The notes under the pieces are model-generated. The model did not search any database. It saw only the letters and a program-made list of their open reading frames with translations, and was not told where the DNA came from. The translations under genes were made by a program, and so were the position numbers. A stretch of 64,000 nt of DNA from Larkinella arboricola (GTDB lineage Bacteria > Bacteroidota > Bacteroidia > Cytophagales > Spirosomataceae): positions 186,001 to 250,000 of the forward strand of contig NZ_QLMC01000003.1 in assembly GCF_003259745.1 (NCBI RefSeq), given 5' to 3'. Positions within the stretch are counted from its first letter, which is position 1, and the number at the start of each line of letters is the position of its first letter. This document shows positions 26,503 to 35,635 of the stretch, piece after piece.

Positions 26503-27622
26503 ACCGGGGAAGCACCTTCCGGTACAGATTCAACAACTTTTTCCCCTCCGTCTGCCAGTTGTAATCCAGTTCCGTCGCTCGTCGTCCACGCCGTCCCATT
26601 TCCGCTGCTTCCTGCGGGTGTTCAATTAAATACCGCATCCGGTCGGCAAATACCCGTGGGTCGGTCGGATCAATGCAGAAACCGCACTGGTGTTTTTCCA
26701 CCACATCGCGGTATAGTTGAAAATTAGCCGTAATAACGGGAAGTCCGAGCGCCATGTATTCAAACATTTTCGTGGTGTAAGACTCCGGATAATCGCCAAC
26801 GGGTTTCAGCAGGGCCAGCCCGCAGACCGATTTTGCAGCGTACGCCAGTGCTTTCGCCTGATCCGTATACCCGTAAAAAATCAGGTTTTCGCGCAGGTTG
26901 TGGTAAGCCGGGATGCTCTCCAGTTCCGTCTGGGTACACATACACCGCCCGAACAGGTGTACCTTGAAATCCGGATAGTCGGTTTTCAGCAGCGCCAAGC
27001 CTTCCAGCAACGTTTCGATGGCCCGCTCGAAACTCAGTAAACCAATGTAAAAAAATTCAATCGGGTCGGTCGGCTTCCGGTAAGGCCGTCGGAAGGTTTC
27101 CATAAAGGGCAGAACCGGGTAATTATAAATAACGGCATACGGTCTGGCCAGTTGGGTATAGGTGGTGAGGTAACCGTGTTCGGTGAAAATCACTGAAAAA
27201 TGCCGCCACGCCAGCCGGTCGAAAAACCGAAACGCCCATTGCAGCAGCCAGCCCCGGTTCTGCTTTTTGAGGTGAATCTTCTTGTACAGATTTTCCTGCA
27301 CTTCGTAAATAACGGCGGCTCCCAACAGCCGGTATACGTAAGCAAACGGCAGAAACTCCGACGAGTATACGTGAATCAGGGCCGGACGCAGCCGCAGGGT
27401 TTTCCAGAGAACAACAGGCCCCGTAATGAAAAACCGCCATAGAACCCGCCGGAAATAGGGCAGCCTGATAAAACACACCGCCGGAGCCACCTCAGCATCG
27501 GGCCGGGGCAGGGCACAATACACCTCATACGTTCCGGTCAGCGTGGGAAAATATTTATAAACAATCCGGGGATCGTAGGTGGGGTGTATGGTGCTGATGT
27601 GTAAAACCCGTTGACGCGGCAT
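26501..27622 (-). CDS. Glycosyltransferase family 4
   Basis: 373 aa GT-B fold. N-terminal acceptor-side domain starts RVLHISTIHPTYDPRIVYK; the C-terminal nucleotide-sugar domain has EFFYIGLLSFERAIETLLEGLALL and the EX7E-like KMFEYMALGLPVITANF. It is the last gene in the minus-strand polysaccharide locus, 24 bases after the aminotransferase. The donor and acceptor sugars cannot be read from sequence. Confidence 0.88.
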   Translation of the reverse strand: MPRQRVLHISTIHPTYDPRIVYKYFPTLTGTYEVYCALPRPDAEVAPAVCFIRLPYFRRVLWRFFITGPVVLWKTLRLRPALIHVYSSEFLPFAYVYRLLGAAVIYEVQENLYKKIHLKKQNRGWLLQWAFRFFDRLAWRHFSVIFTEHGYLTTYTQLARPYAVIYNYPVLPFMETFRRPYRKPTDPIEFFYIGLLSFERAIETLLEGLALLKTDYPDFKVHLFGRCMCTQTELESIPAYHNLRENLIFYGYTDQAKALAYAAKSVCGLALLKPVGDYPESYTTKMFEYMALGLPVITANFQLYRDVVEKHQCGFCIDPTDPRVFADRMRYLIEHPQEAAEMGRRGRRATELDYNWQTEGKKLLNLYRKVLPR

Positions 27623-27646
27623 AGAGTCTGCTTTTTTAGCCGGTAT

Positions 27647-28813
27647 TCAGGCGGTTTGAGACGGCAAACGCTGGTCCTGCGGCAGGGAAAAGGTTTCCTC
27701 GATACAGGCCATTATTTTGTTAAGCTGCCCGGTTGTCAGGTTGGAGCCCGACGGTATGCAGAGCCCGTTTTCGAAAAGCCTCTCCGACACGCTGGACCCG
27801 TAAAACGGTGCGCGGGCAAAAACCGGCTGCTGGTGCATAGGTTTCCATAAGGGCCGTGCTTCAATCCGCTGTTCGGCCAGGGCCAGCCGAATGTCTTCGC
27901 GGGTTACGCCATCGGACAACTCCGGATCGACCGTGATGCAGCTTAGCCAGCGATTCGAAAAAAAGCCGTCGGGTTCCGGCTGGAAATCCACACCTGGCAA
28001 CGGCTTGAGTCGCTTTACATAACGCTCAAAATTGGCCCGTCGCTGCGCCACGCGCGTCTCCAGAACCGCGAGTTGCCCCCGCCCGATTGCTGCGCAGACA
28101 TTACTCATCCGGTAATTATAGCCGACCACCGAATGCTCATAGTGCGGAGCCGGGTCGCGAGCCTGCGTCGCCAGAAAGCGGGCCTTTTTAATCAGGGCTT
28201 CGTCGTTTGACAACAAGGCGCCCCCGCCCGATGTTGTTATAATTTTATTGCCATTGAAGGACAGGACGGCCAGTTTGCCCAAAGTTCCGCACGGTTTTCC
28301 CTGATAAGCTGAACCCAGTGCTTCGGCAGCATCCTCGATCAACGGTATTTCGTATCGCTGGCAGATGTCCAGAATTTCCGCCATCCGGGCCGGCATTCCG
28401 TAGAGGTGAACGACAATAACGGCTTTCGGGCGTTTTCCCCGGGCAATACGGTCTTTCAGAGCCGTTTCCAGCGTATCCGGGCATATGTTCCAGGTCGTGG
28501 TTTCGCTGTCGATGAAAATCGGGGTAGCCCCCTGATAAAGAATCGGATTGGCACTGGCCGCAAACGTAAACGACTGGCACATCACCTCATCGCCCGAGCT
28601 AACGCCCAGCAGCACCAGCGCCAGGTGTAAAGCCGCCGTTCCAGACGACAAAGCGGCCGCGTAACTCGCCCCCGTTGTTGCGCACAGGTCCTGCTCAAAG
28701 CCGTCGACGTGCGGGCCAAGCGGGGCAATCCAGTTGGAAGAAAACGCTTCCTGAACATACTGAAGCTCCCGTTCGCCTAGGTGCGGAGAGGAAAGGTAAA
28801 TCTCTGGTGTCAT
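27647..28813 (-). CDS. DegT-family PLP aminotransferase, PglE-like
   Basis: 388 aa. PLP lysine K190 in SFNGNKIITTSGGG; D161 in IEDAAEALGS; the N terminus IYLSSPHLGERELQYVQEAFSSNWIAPLG is typical of UDP-4-keto-6-deoxy-GlcNAc 4-aminotransferases. With the PglD-like acetyltransferase (4-base overlap) and PglC-like transferase upstream it forms an apparent bacillosamine-type module. PglF, the 4,6-dehydratase needed to feed it, is not in the window. Other nucleotide-keto-sugar aminotransferases remain possible. Confidence 0.87.
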   Translation of the reverse strand: MTPEIYLSSPHLGERELQYVQEAFSSNWIAPLGPHVDGFEQDLCATTGASYAAALSSGTAALHLALVLLGVSSGDEVMCQSFTFAASANPILYQGATPIFIDSETTTWNICPDTLETALKDRIARGKRPKAVIVVHLYGMPARMAEILDICQRYEIPLIEDAAEALGSAYQGKPCGTLGKLAVLSFNGNKIITTSGGGALLSNDEALIKKARFLATQARDPAPHYEHSVVGYNYRMSNVCAAIGRGQLAVLETRVAQRRANFERYVKRLKPLPGVDFQPEPDGFFSNRWLSCITVDPELSDGVTREDIRLALAEQRIEARPLWKPMHQQPVFARAPFYGSSVSERLFENGLCIPSGSNLTTGQLNKIMACIEETFSLPQDQRLPSQTA

Positions 28814-29415
28814 AGCGGTTGGTTCATTTTTATAATTCGGGCCGGATTACCGGCCACCACAGCATACTCCGGAACCGGGCGCGTCACAACGGCCCCGGCT
28901 CCAATAATCGCCCATTGCCCAATGGTCAGGTTCGGACAAACAATGGCCCCGGCTCCAATGAGTGTTCCGGGACCGATCCGGATGCCACCGCATACAACGG
29001 CCCCCGGAGCAACGTGCACAAAATCGGCCACCGTACAATCATGATCGACGGATGCGCCGGTATTGACAATGGCGTGGCTTCCGATGCGGGTGTCGGCCTG
29101 AACAATAGCACCGTGCAGGATGACAGTGCCTGCACCGAGTTGTGCGCTCGAATCAAGCAGGGCCGACGGATGCACGGCGGTTCCATACGGATGGCGAATC
29201 TGCTCCGCCAGACGGCACCGAATTCGATTATCCCCGATAGCGATAAGCAAGGGTTCGCCGGATTTATACTCGGCGCGATAGCCGCCCACTACGGGGATCG
29301 CCAGGAGCATCTTTTTGTCCGGGTCATCGTCAAAAATAGCGTCCACGGCGATTTGAGACGCTTGCAAACAACTGGCTATCACTTTCGCATGGCCGCTGGC
29401 TCCGTATAGTAACAT
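28810..29415 (-). CDS. NeuD/PglD-family sugar O- or N-acetyltransferase
   Basis: 201 aa. An N-terminal Rossmann-like PglD domain (LLYGASGHAKVIASCLQ) is followed by a left-handed beta-helix of hexapeptide repeats, with the probable catalytic His in GASVDHDC and IGAGAIVCPNLTIG. It probably acetylates the 4-amino group of a UDP-amino sugar. It overlaps the aminotransferase by 4 bases and begins 1 base after the sugar-phosphate transferase stop. Confidence 0.88.
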   Translation of the reverse strand: MLLYGASGHAKVIASCLQASQIAVDAIFDDDPDKKMLLAIPVVGGYRAEYKSGEPLLIAIGDNRIRCRLAEQIRHPYGTAVHPSALLDSSAQLGAGTVILHGAIVQADTRIGSHAIVNTGASVDHDCTVADFVHVAPGAVVCGGIRIGPGTLIGAGAIVCPNLTIGQWAIIGAGAVVTRPVPEYAVVAGNPARIIKMNQPL

Positions 29416-29416
29416 C

Positions 29417-30028
29417 TTAGGTCGTTCCCGTAAATTTTTCCATGGTAGCCGCCGAAGCCGAGGAAATCCCTTCCGACTTCAGGACTTTCTGAAGGGTCAG
29501 CAGAATGATTTTGCAGTCCAGACTGAAAGACAGGTTATCGACGTACCAGACATCATACTCAAATTTTTTCTCCCAGCATAAAGCATTCCGCCCATTGACC
29601 TGCGCCCAGCCCGTAATTCCGGGCCGTACTTCGTGCCGTCGGCGCTGCTGCGGGCTATAGAGCGGCAGGTATTCGACCAGCAGCGGACGGGGACCAATCA
29701 GACTCATATCGCCTTTCAGGACGTTCCACAATTGTGGCAACTCATCCAATGATGTCTTACGGATCAGACGGCCAACCGGCGTCAGACGTTCGGCATCAGG
29801 CAGCAAAATACCGTTGGCGTCCCGCCGGTCGTTCATGGTTTTGAGCTTGATTAGCCGAAAGATGCGCCCGTGCCGACCGGGTCGGGACTGCACGAAAAAG
29901 GGCGTACCCCGGTTGGCCAGCGCCAACGCAGGCACCAGGACCAGCATCAGGGGCAAAGCCACCAACAGAGCGACTAACGATAGGCTGACGTCAATCAGAC
30001 GCTTTCCGGTTTTTCGGTACATCGGCAA
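29417..30028 (-). CDS. PglC-like undecaprenyl-phosphate sugar-1-phosphate transferase
   Basis: 203 aa monotopic phosphoglycosyl transferase (bacterial sugar transferase). N-terminal re-entrant helix KRLIDVSLSLVALLVALPL; catalytic Asp-Glu pair in KTSLDELPQLWNVLKGDMSLIGPRPLL; RPGITGWAQVNGR. It starts glycan assembly by loading the first sugar phosphate on the lipid carrier. Size and neighbours favour a PglC-type (diNAcBac) enzyme over a long WbaP-type. The start overlaps the upstream GT4 end by 38 bases; a start two codons in (30022) is equally possible. Confidence 0.9.
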   Translation of the reverse strand: MPMYRKTGKRLIDVSLSLVALLVALPLMLVLVPALALANRGTPFFVQSRPGRHGRIFRLIKLKTMNDRRDANGILLPDAERLTPVGRLIRKTSLDELPQLWNVLKGDMSLIGPRPLLVEYLPLYSPQQRRRHEVRPGITGWAQVNGRNALCWEKKFEYDVWYVDNLSFSLDCKIILLTLQKVLKSEGISSASAATMEKFTGTT

Positions 30029-31247
30029 GACATTGTAAGTACTCGTCGGCTAATCGTTTCCGGTCAAAGTGCGTTTTGGCGTATTCGTATCCGTTTCGGC
30101 CGTGTCGGCAGCGGAGTTCGGGCTGGTTTAGGTAAAGCCTGATTTTTTCGGCCACCTCAACGGGCTTCCGAAGCTCGACAAACATCCCGGCATCTGCCCG
30201 TTCTATTACTGAGCGCGAAATACCGTCGATAGCCGTCAGAATCGGGAGCCGGGCCGCCATGTATTCGAACATTTTGTTGGCGTAGATGGTCTTGAAAATA
30301 TCCAGCTGCTGCATGGTCATAATTCCGACGTCTGACGCCAGAATGTATTGAAAAGCCACTTCGCGGGGCAGCGCATCCAAAAACCGGATGTTTTGCAGCG
30401 ACCGCCGTTCGGCTTCAGTCCGTATGGTTTTTTTGGCCATGCCGTCGCCAATCAGCAAAAATCGGACGGGTTGGTCCTGCAACAGAGCCGCCGTTGCCAC
30501 GAGCAGGTCCAGTTGATTGGCTATACCGTGCGCTCCTGCATATACGATCCACAAAAACCCTTCCATGCCCTGCTCCTTCCGAAAACCGTTTCGGTCGAAC
30601 AGGGCCGTTAGCTGGTCGGTCCGCTGAAAATCGGCTGCGTTCGGAATGACGCCGATCTTTGAGGCCGCAACGCCCTTCCGTTCCAGCAACACCTGCCTGA
30701 ATGCCGGGGTTAAGACCACCACTTTTTCCGAGCAGTTATACAGCCAGTTTTCCAACGCATAAGCCGCCCGAATCAGAAAAGACGGCTTTAAAATACCCAT
30801 TTGAACGGGTGTATCTGGCCACAAATCCCGAATTTCGGTTACTAAAGGCAGTCGTTTCCACCGGGACAGAACAACTCCCAGCAAACCAAGCAGCAAAGGC
30901 GGTGAGGTAACAATTAATACATCATAGCCGGTACCCACCCGGAACAACCCCGCCCAGAGGCCGGAAAACAGGAAGGTGCTATACGCCCACAACCGTCCGG
31001 CCCAGTTCACATTATGCCATTCCGACACATGCGTCCGAACGACGCGCACCCCCGGAATGTCGTTTTCTTCCACCAGCCACTTACCCCAGCAATGTTCGTA
31101 TTTGCGCCCCCGGTTGTAATGGACCATGCCGGCAATCACCGTAAGCTGATGGCCTTGTTCGGCCCACAACCGGCACAATTCGTTCCAACGATTCCCACCG
31201 GCTTCGTGTGGAGGGAGGTAATATTGATGTAACAGCAAAATTCTCAT
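29991..31247 (-). CDS. Glycosyltransferase family 4 (WbuB/Pgl-type)
   Basis: 418 aa from ATG 31247; an in-frame ATG 120 bases upstream is rejected because MRILLLHQYYLPPHEAGGNRW is the normal N terminus of this group and because 31247 gives a 4-base overlap with the preceding gene. C-terminal donor domain: WIVYAGAHGIANQLDLLVATAALL and NKMFEYMAARLPILTAIDG. It resembles WbuB-like L-fucosamine or related transferases; the specificity is unproven. Confidence 0.88.
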   Translation of the reverse strand: MRILLLHQYYLPPHEAGGNRWNELCRLWAEQGHQLTVIAGMVHYNRGRKYEHCWGKWLVEENDIPGVRVVRTHVSEWHNVNWAGRLWAYSTFLFSGLWAGLFRVGTGYDVLIVTSPPLLLGLLGVVLSRWKRLPLVTEIRDLWPDTPVQMGILKPSFLIRAAYALENWLYNCSEKVVVLTPAFRQVLLERKGVAASKIGVIPNAADFQRTDQLTALFDRNGFRKEQGMEGFLWIVYAGAHGIANQLDLLVATAALLQDQPVRFLLIGDGMAKKTIRTEAERRSLQNIRFLDALPREVAFQYILASDVGIMTMQQLDIFKTIYANKMFEYMAARLPILTAIDGISRSVIERADAGMFVELRKPVEVAEKIRLYLNQPELRCRHGRNGYEYAKTHFDRKRLADEYLQCLADVPKNRKASD

Positions 31248-32443
31248 ACCGGCACACTCGGTTTTTCGGAGTCGGCCAGCGGTATTCCCGCCGACTGCAA
31301 CGCCCGTTGATAAACCGCCAACTTTGCTTGCCAGATGTCGACGGGGTTGAAATCCCGTAGCACCCACCGCCGGGCGTTCTGGCCGTGTTGCCGCACCAGG
31401 TCGGGGTTATCCAGGTAAAGGCGCATCTGGCGGGCCAGACTTTCGGCGGAATACGCTTCACAGAACAAGCCAGTTTGGTCCTCAATCAGCGCATCAACGG
31501 TTCCCGTCACGCGGCTGGCAATGGCCGCCACTTCCATCGCACCGGCTTCGAGCAGTACATTCGGCAGTCCCTCCCGATACGTAGGCAACAGGATGAAATT
31601 CAGCAGGGCGTAATAATAGGCCATCTCCGACACATAACCGATCTGGCGGACTCTGGAGTCCTGAAGCATCTCATCCACTTTTTCTTTTTCGGGAAACGGC
31701 TCCAGTTCCGACGCACCGATCAACAGCAACGTAACGTCCGGGTAGTCGCCACGGAGCATTTTCCAGGCCGATGCCAGTTCCACCACACCTTTATCGCGCG
31801 TTAGCCGCCCTACAAATCCGATCACCGTCCCTTTCAGGTTTAAGTTTTCCCTCAACTGCTGTAATTTTCGAGCATCCAGATTTTCCGGATTAAACTTATT
31901 GAGGGCATCCACCCCGTTGCAGCTTCCGTGGTGCGGCACCGTGACTTTTTCCGCCTTTGCAATCGACAGCTTAACGGACTGATTCCGAAGAGAATCACTA
32001 ACAGCCAGTACATGCGTGGCGGCCCGGCAAGACAAGCGTTCCATGCTCATCAACAACCAACGGCTGAGCCCCCTCCGGCTCTCAAACGGAAAGCCATGAA
32101 TCTCGTATACACGAACAGGCACGCCCGCCAACCAGGCCGCCAGCATGGAAAGCAAGCCAGCTTTGGGTGTGTTTCCGTGCACAATAGCCGGTTTCTCCCC
32201 CCGCAGGATTCGGTACATATGCCAAAGACAAATCAGGTCATGAAGGGGGGTAATAGCCCGTTTAAACGGAACAACGTCATAATCAATACCGTATTTCTGG
32301 GCAAAAACCGGTAGGGCAGCCCCGTCGGAGCAGATAATCCGGACGGTTATTCCTTTTTGCTCTAAGTACGGTATTTGCCCGTCAATAAAGCCGAGCGACA
32401 CCGGCACTGTAAAAGTCTGTATTACCGTACGTACTTGTTTCAT
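31244..32443 (-). CDS. Glycosyltransferase family 4
   Basis: 399 aa. N-terminal domain with IVHGNTPKAGLLSMLAAWLAGVPVRVYEIHGFPF; donor domain with GFVGRLTRDKGVVELASAWKML, LLIGASELEP and the EX7E-like PTYREGLPNVLLEAGAMEVAAIASRVTGTVDAL. It overlaps genes on both sides by 4 bases, so translation is probably coupled. Confidence 0.9.
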   Translation of the reverse strand: MKQVRTVIQTFTVPVSLGFIDGQIPYLEQKGITVRIICSDGAALPVFAQKYGIDYDVVPFKRAITPLHDLICLWHMYRILRGEKPAIVHGNTPKAGLLSMLAAWLAGVPVRVYEIHGFPFESRRGLSRWLLMSMERLSCRAATHVLAVSDSLRNQSVKLSIAKAEKVTVPHHGSCNGVDALNKFNPENLDARKLQQLRENLNLKGTVIGFVGRLTRDKGVVELASAWKMLRGDYPDVTLLLIGASELEPFPEKEKVDEMLQDSRVRQIGYVSEMAYYYALLNFILLPTYREGLPNVLLEAGAMEVAAIASRVTGTVDALIEDQTGLFCEAYSAESLARQMRLYLDNPDLVRQHGQNARRWVLRDFNPVDIWQAKLAVYQRALQSAGIPLADSEKPSVPV

Positions 32444-33327
32444 AGATGAGCAGAGGGGTCGGGCTGATTTCGTGCAATTGCCCGGGCCAGCAGTGATTGC
32501 GCACGCGTTAATTCATCCGCATCCAATTGGCGGTTTCGTAGCGTTAACAGCCAGTTTTCGGCATCCAGCACGGCTAGCACCCGATAAACCAGCCCCTTTG
32601 CGAAATACCTAAGCCGCGCCCTGAGGTAATAGGTAAGCCCCAGCTTTTTCCGCTGTCTGTAGTTCTTCAGAAGCCTCTGTATGGTTGCAATGCCCCGCGT
32701 ATATTTCTCCAGATAAGGAATACCTGCTTCCCGGTAAAAAATCAGCGGTTTATCAATAATCGCAAATTTTGAATGCTCGATGGTGCGCAGCCAAAGCTCA
32801 AAATCGTGGCAGCGTCCAATCTGTTCGTCGTAAGGATTAGCCAGAAACCATTCCCGACGGGCCATCACCGTCGGTTGAGCAATCGGATTTTTATGAATCG
32901 CTTCCCGGATGGTTTCAGGAATAGACGTTGCTCCCCGTATGCCGTAGACGGTATTCCTGACTGTAATGGTGTAGAGATACGAACCGACCATATCAACCGT
33001 CGTATTCTGTTCCAGCCAGGACACCTGGTCCAGCAACCGGTTGGGTGTCATAATATCATCCGCGTCGAACAGGGCGATATACCGTCCCCGGGCCAGTTGA
33101 TTAATCTGGTTGCGACGGGCAGCGCCCCCCCGGTTTTTTCCATCCGAAATAATTTTTATACGTGGATCGGTAAAACTCTGCGCCACGGAGAGCGAATTGT
33201 CACTTGAGCCGTCGTCTATCAGCAGCAATTCCCAGTCTTTCAGGGACTGATTCATGACGGACTGGATCGCATCGGCCAGATAGGGTTCTGCATTATAAAC
33301 TGGTAAACCAACAGTAACAAGTACCAT
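32440..33327 (-). CDS. Glycosyltransferase family 2
   Basis: 295 aa GT-A enzyme. N terminus VTVGLPVYNAEPYLADAIQSVMNQSLKDWELLLIDDGSSDNS, metal-binding DxD in ALFDADDIM, and GRCHDFELWLRTIEH as the acceptor-side motif. A 173-base gap separates it from the fucosyltransferase upstream, so an internal promoter is possible there. Confidence 0.9.
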   Translation of the reverse strand: MVLVTVGLPVYNAEPYLADAIQSVMNQSLKDWELLLIDDGSSDNSLSVAQSFTDPRIKIISDGKNRGGAARRNQINQLARGRYIALFDADDIMTPNRLLDQVSWLEQNTTVDMVGSYLYTITVRNTVYGIRGATSIPETIREAIHKNPIAQPTVMARREWFLANPYDEQIGRCHDFELWLRTIEHSKFAIIDKPLIFYREAGIPYLEKYTRGIATIQRLLKNYRQRKKLGLTYYLRARLRYFAKGLVYRVLAVLDAENWLLTLRNRQLDADELTRAQSLLARAIARNQPDPSAHL

Positions 33328-33500
33328 ATGCTGCTTGGAATGAGTTTCACGTATCTATGGGCGGCAAAGAATCCATCACTGTTTGAAATCTCGTGTGGTA
33401 TTGCAACTTCTCCTAAACGCTGATTCCCTTTCTTTAAGAAGGCAAACAAAAGTCTCAATATTTGCTTTGTAAAACAAATATCAAAATAAGCAATAGCTTT

Positions 33501-34406
33501 TTAAATAGTAAGCCACCCGGGATAGGTCAATTCATCTGAACTAATAAAGTTCTGGTTAACATAAGCCCACTTTTTGGGAGCCACAACCACCTTATCTACG
33601 CTGGGATTTAGCCAGGCCGCCCACCAGCCAAATGTACTGTTAGGTATTATAAAATGGTGGCAAAACGTCATTAACTGTAGGTGTGTTTGTGCCCGGTTCC
33701 CTGCCCATTCGTTGCCAACAAATACCGTAGGTGCATTAAACCGGATATGAGTTCGACACCATTCAATGTCGTCAGAAAATACGTAAAAAGCTGGTGTCTT
33801 TATTCGTTCTGAAATTAACCGTTCCGCCTGCTGATAGTACACTGGCGGAACAACATTATGTCGCCTGTTATTTACAAAATCACTCCGTCTGACATGAACA
33901 AAAACGGCTGACGGATTACTCCTGATCTCTTTAGCTAATCCAATTGCGTAATCAGGAATCGGATCAGCGAATTGCAACTCTTCCCTTAGCTGTTGCTGAA
34001 TACATTGAAAATACCGGATACTTTGCCAATAACCGCTTAGGTATACATTGTCCCTAAGGTTATCAACCCGACTATCATATTGATAAGGAGTACGCTCATA
34101 AATATACTGCAAATGGCCCACTTTTAGCAATCGATTAACCCATCGTTTTATATGCCGAATCAATAACGAAGAGCCGTTACCATACCGTACCGAAACGGAT
34201 GATGAAATTAAAGGCGGCTTTATTGTAAAAATGTCGAGATCATAATTTCGATAAGTAACATGTCGGCTCTCAACATTCCGACTCATTAAAAACTGCGTAT
34301 CTACAAACAGCTCCGTATTATTTCGTAACGCTAAACTTTTTCCAGCAGCATACTGAAATAGCTGATTACCCAGCCCGCCCATCAATTCAACTACGATCAT
34401 ACACAA
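33501..34406 (-). CDS. Alpha-1,2-fucosyltransferase-like (GT11)
   Basis: 301 aa. GT11 motifs: VELMGGLGNQLFQYAAG at the N terminus, VFVHVRRSDFVNNRR (GDP-fucose binding HxRRxD), FYVFSDDIEWC, and IIPNSTFGWWAAWL. The family transfers L-fucose from GDP-fucose to galactose-type acceptors. Whether the host makes GDP-fucose is not visible here. ATG 34406 and ATG 34400 are both plausible starts. Composition is AT-richer than the housekeeping genes. Confidence 0.9.
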   Translation of the reverse strand: MCMIVVELMGGLGNQLFQYAAGKSLALRNNTELFVDTQFLMSRNVESRHVTYRNYDLDIFTIKPPLISSSVSVRYGNGSSLLIRHIKRWVNRLLKVGHLQYIYERTPYQYDSRVDNLRDNVYLSGYWQSIRYFQCIQQQLREELQFADPIPDYAIGLAKEIRSNPSAVFVHVRRSDFVNNRRHNVVPPVYYQQAERLISERIKTPAFYVFSDDIEWCRTHIRFNAPTVFVGNEWAGNRAQTHLQLMTFCHHFIIPNSTFGWWAAWLNPSVDKVVVAPKKWAYVNQNFISSDELTYPGWLTI

Positions 34407-34453
34407 CCTGATGTGACTTAATTACACTACACGAATCCGGAGAAGAAACCGGC

Positions 34454-35627
34454 CTAGCCTTTATTTAGCAACTGTGCTAGTAAGATAAATCCATTGATCC
34501 GGATCAATTCATTGTTCATAAAAGAGATAGCAATAGCATAATTAATAAAGCAGTAGTAAGAGACATATAAAATATCCCTTGTAGCATTTGCCTTATTATG
34601 AACATACGCTGCGATAGCGCCTAATATGAACGCCGAAAGAATAGCACCCGATACACCAAAATCTAAAGTACCCGCATCCAAATATGTATAGACATTAGTG
34701 GATGGGCCATAGGTATATTCGCGCACCAACGGAGGGTATTTATCAATCAGACCGACTTTCTTAAGTATTATAATTTATAAAATCGACACTATACATTTTA
34801 ACATCATAAAACGATATATCAGGATATTGCCCATTCAATATCGTTTCATAAGCTTTTATACCGCCAAATATATAAAGCTTCGCCATTTCCAACAATTCCT
34901 CGTTGTCCATCCCGAACAACATAGTTGTTATAACAACTGGCGATACAAGAAAAAATATATACGCATAAAACCTCTTCTTTGTAACATTAAAACATATACT
35001 ACTAGCGGTAATAATAGTAATGGCCCAAGACAGTATAGGCGCTCTGGTTAATGTTATTATACAGGTAAGCAAGCCAACAACACAAGCAACAAATAAAGTA
35101 AACTTATTGATATGCTTACACCTATACCCTATCATAGCTAAAGGAATATAAACAATAAAGCATTTTGCAAATAGCTGATAAATGATGGTTGATTGTTCAT
35201 CCAGCAATTTGCGGCCTTGTAACCTTAATGCGATTAATCCAAATTTGAAAAAATTCAAGCTCCCTGAAAGGGAATACATAGCTGCTATATTAACAATAAG
35301 GCTTATTATTATTAGCGTAAATAAAGTAAGCTTTAACCGGTTTGCATTAAGGCCATAAGTATAGTCAATGGAGCACTCCTCATCGTTTGTGTTGCAAAAC
35401 AATAGGGATGGAACCAGAAAAGAAATCCAAGCAAGGTAAAATACAAATAAAGTAAAGATATCAGCAGAATAAGGGGAACCGGCCCATTGAGATCCTATCA
35501 GCAGTAGAAACCATAAGGATGAGTAGATATCCAAATAACCCGGCTTGTTAACTTTCTTTTTAATAATATACAAGAGTAGGACAATGAATACCAGAAAAAA
35601 GAGGTTAAGCCCAAGCCGCACAATCAT
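34454..35627 (-). pseudogene. Oligosaccharide repeat-unit polymerase (Wzy-like), split by a frameshift
   Basis: Two frames make one polymerase. The first (35627-34761, 288 aa) has about nine TM segments and ends ...YSVDFINYNT at a TAA (34763-34761). The second (34454 to about 34768) continues in another frame with ILKKVGLIDKYPPLVREYTY and the family motif GPSTNVYTYLDAGTLDFGVSG. One extra base (or two missing) near 34766-34775 explains it; fused length would be about 390 aa, normal for this family. Wzy joins repeat units at the periplasmic side. It may be a real pseudogene, phase-variable, or a sequencing error; the site is AT-rich but not a long homopolymer. Confidence 0.8.
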
Positions 35628-35635
35628 ACCTTTAT

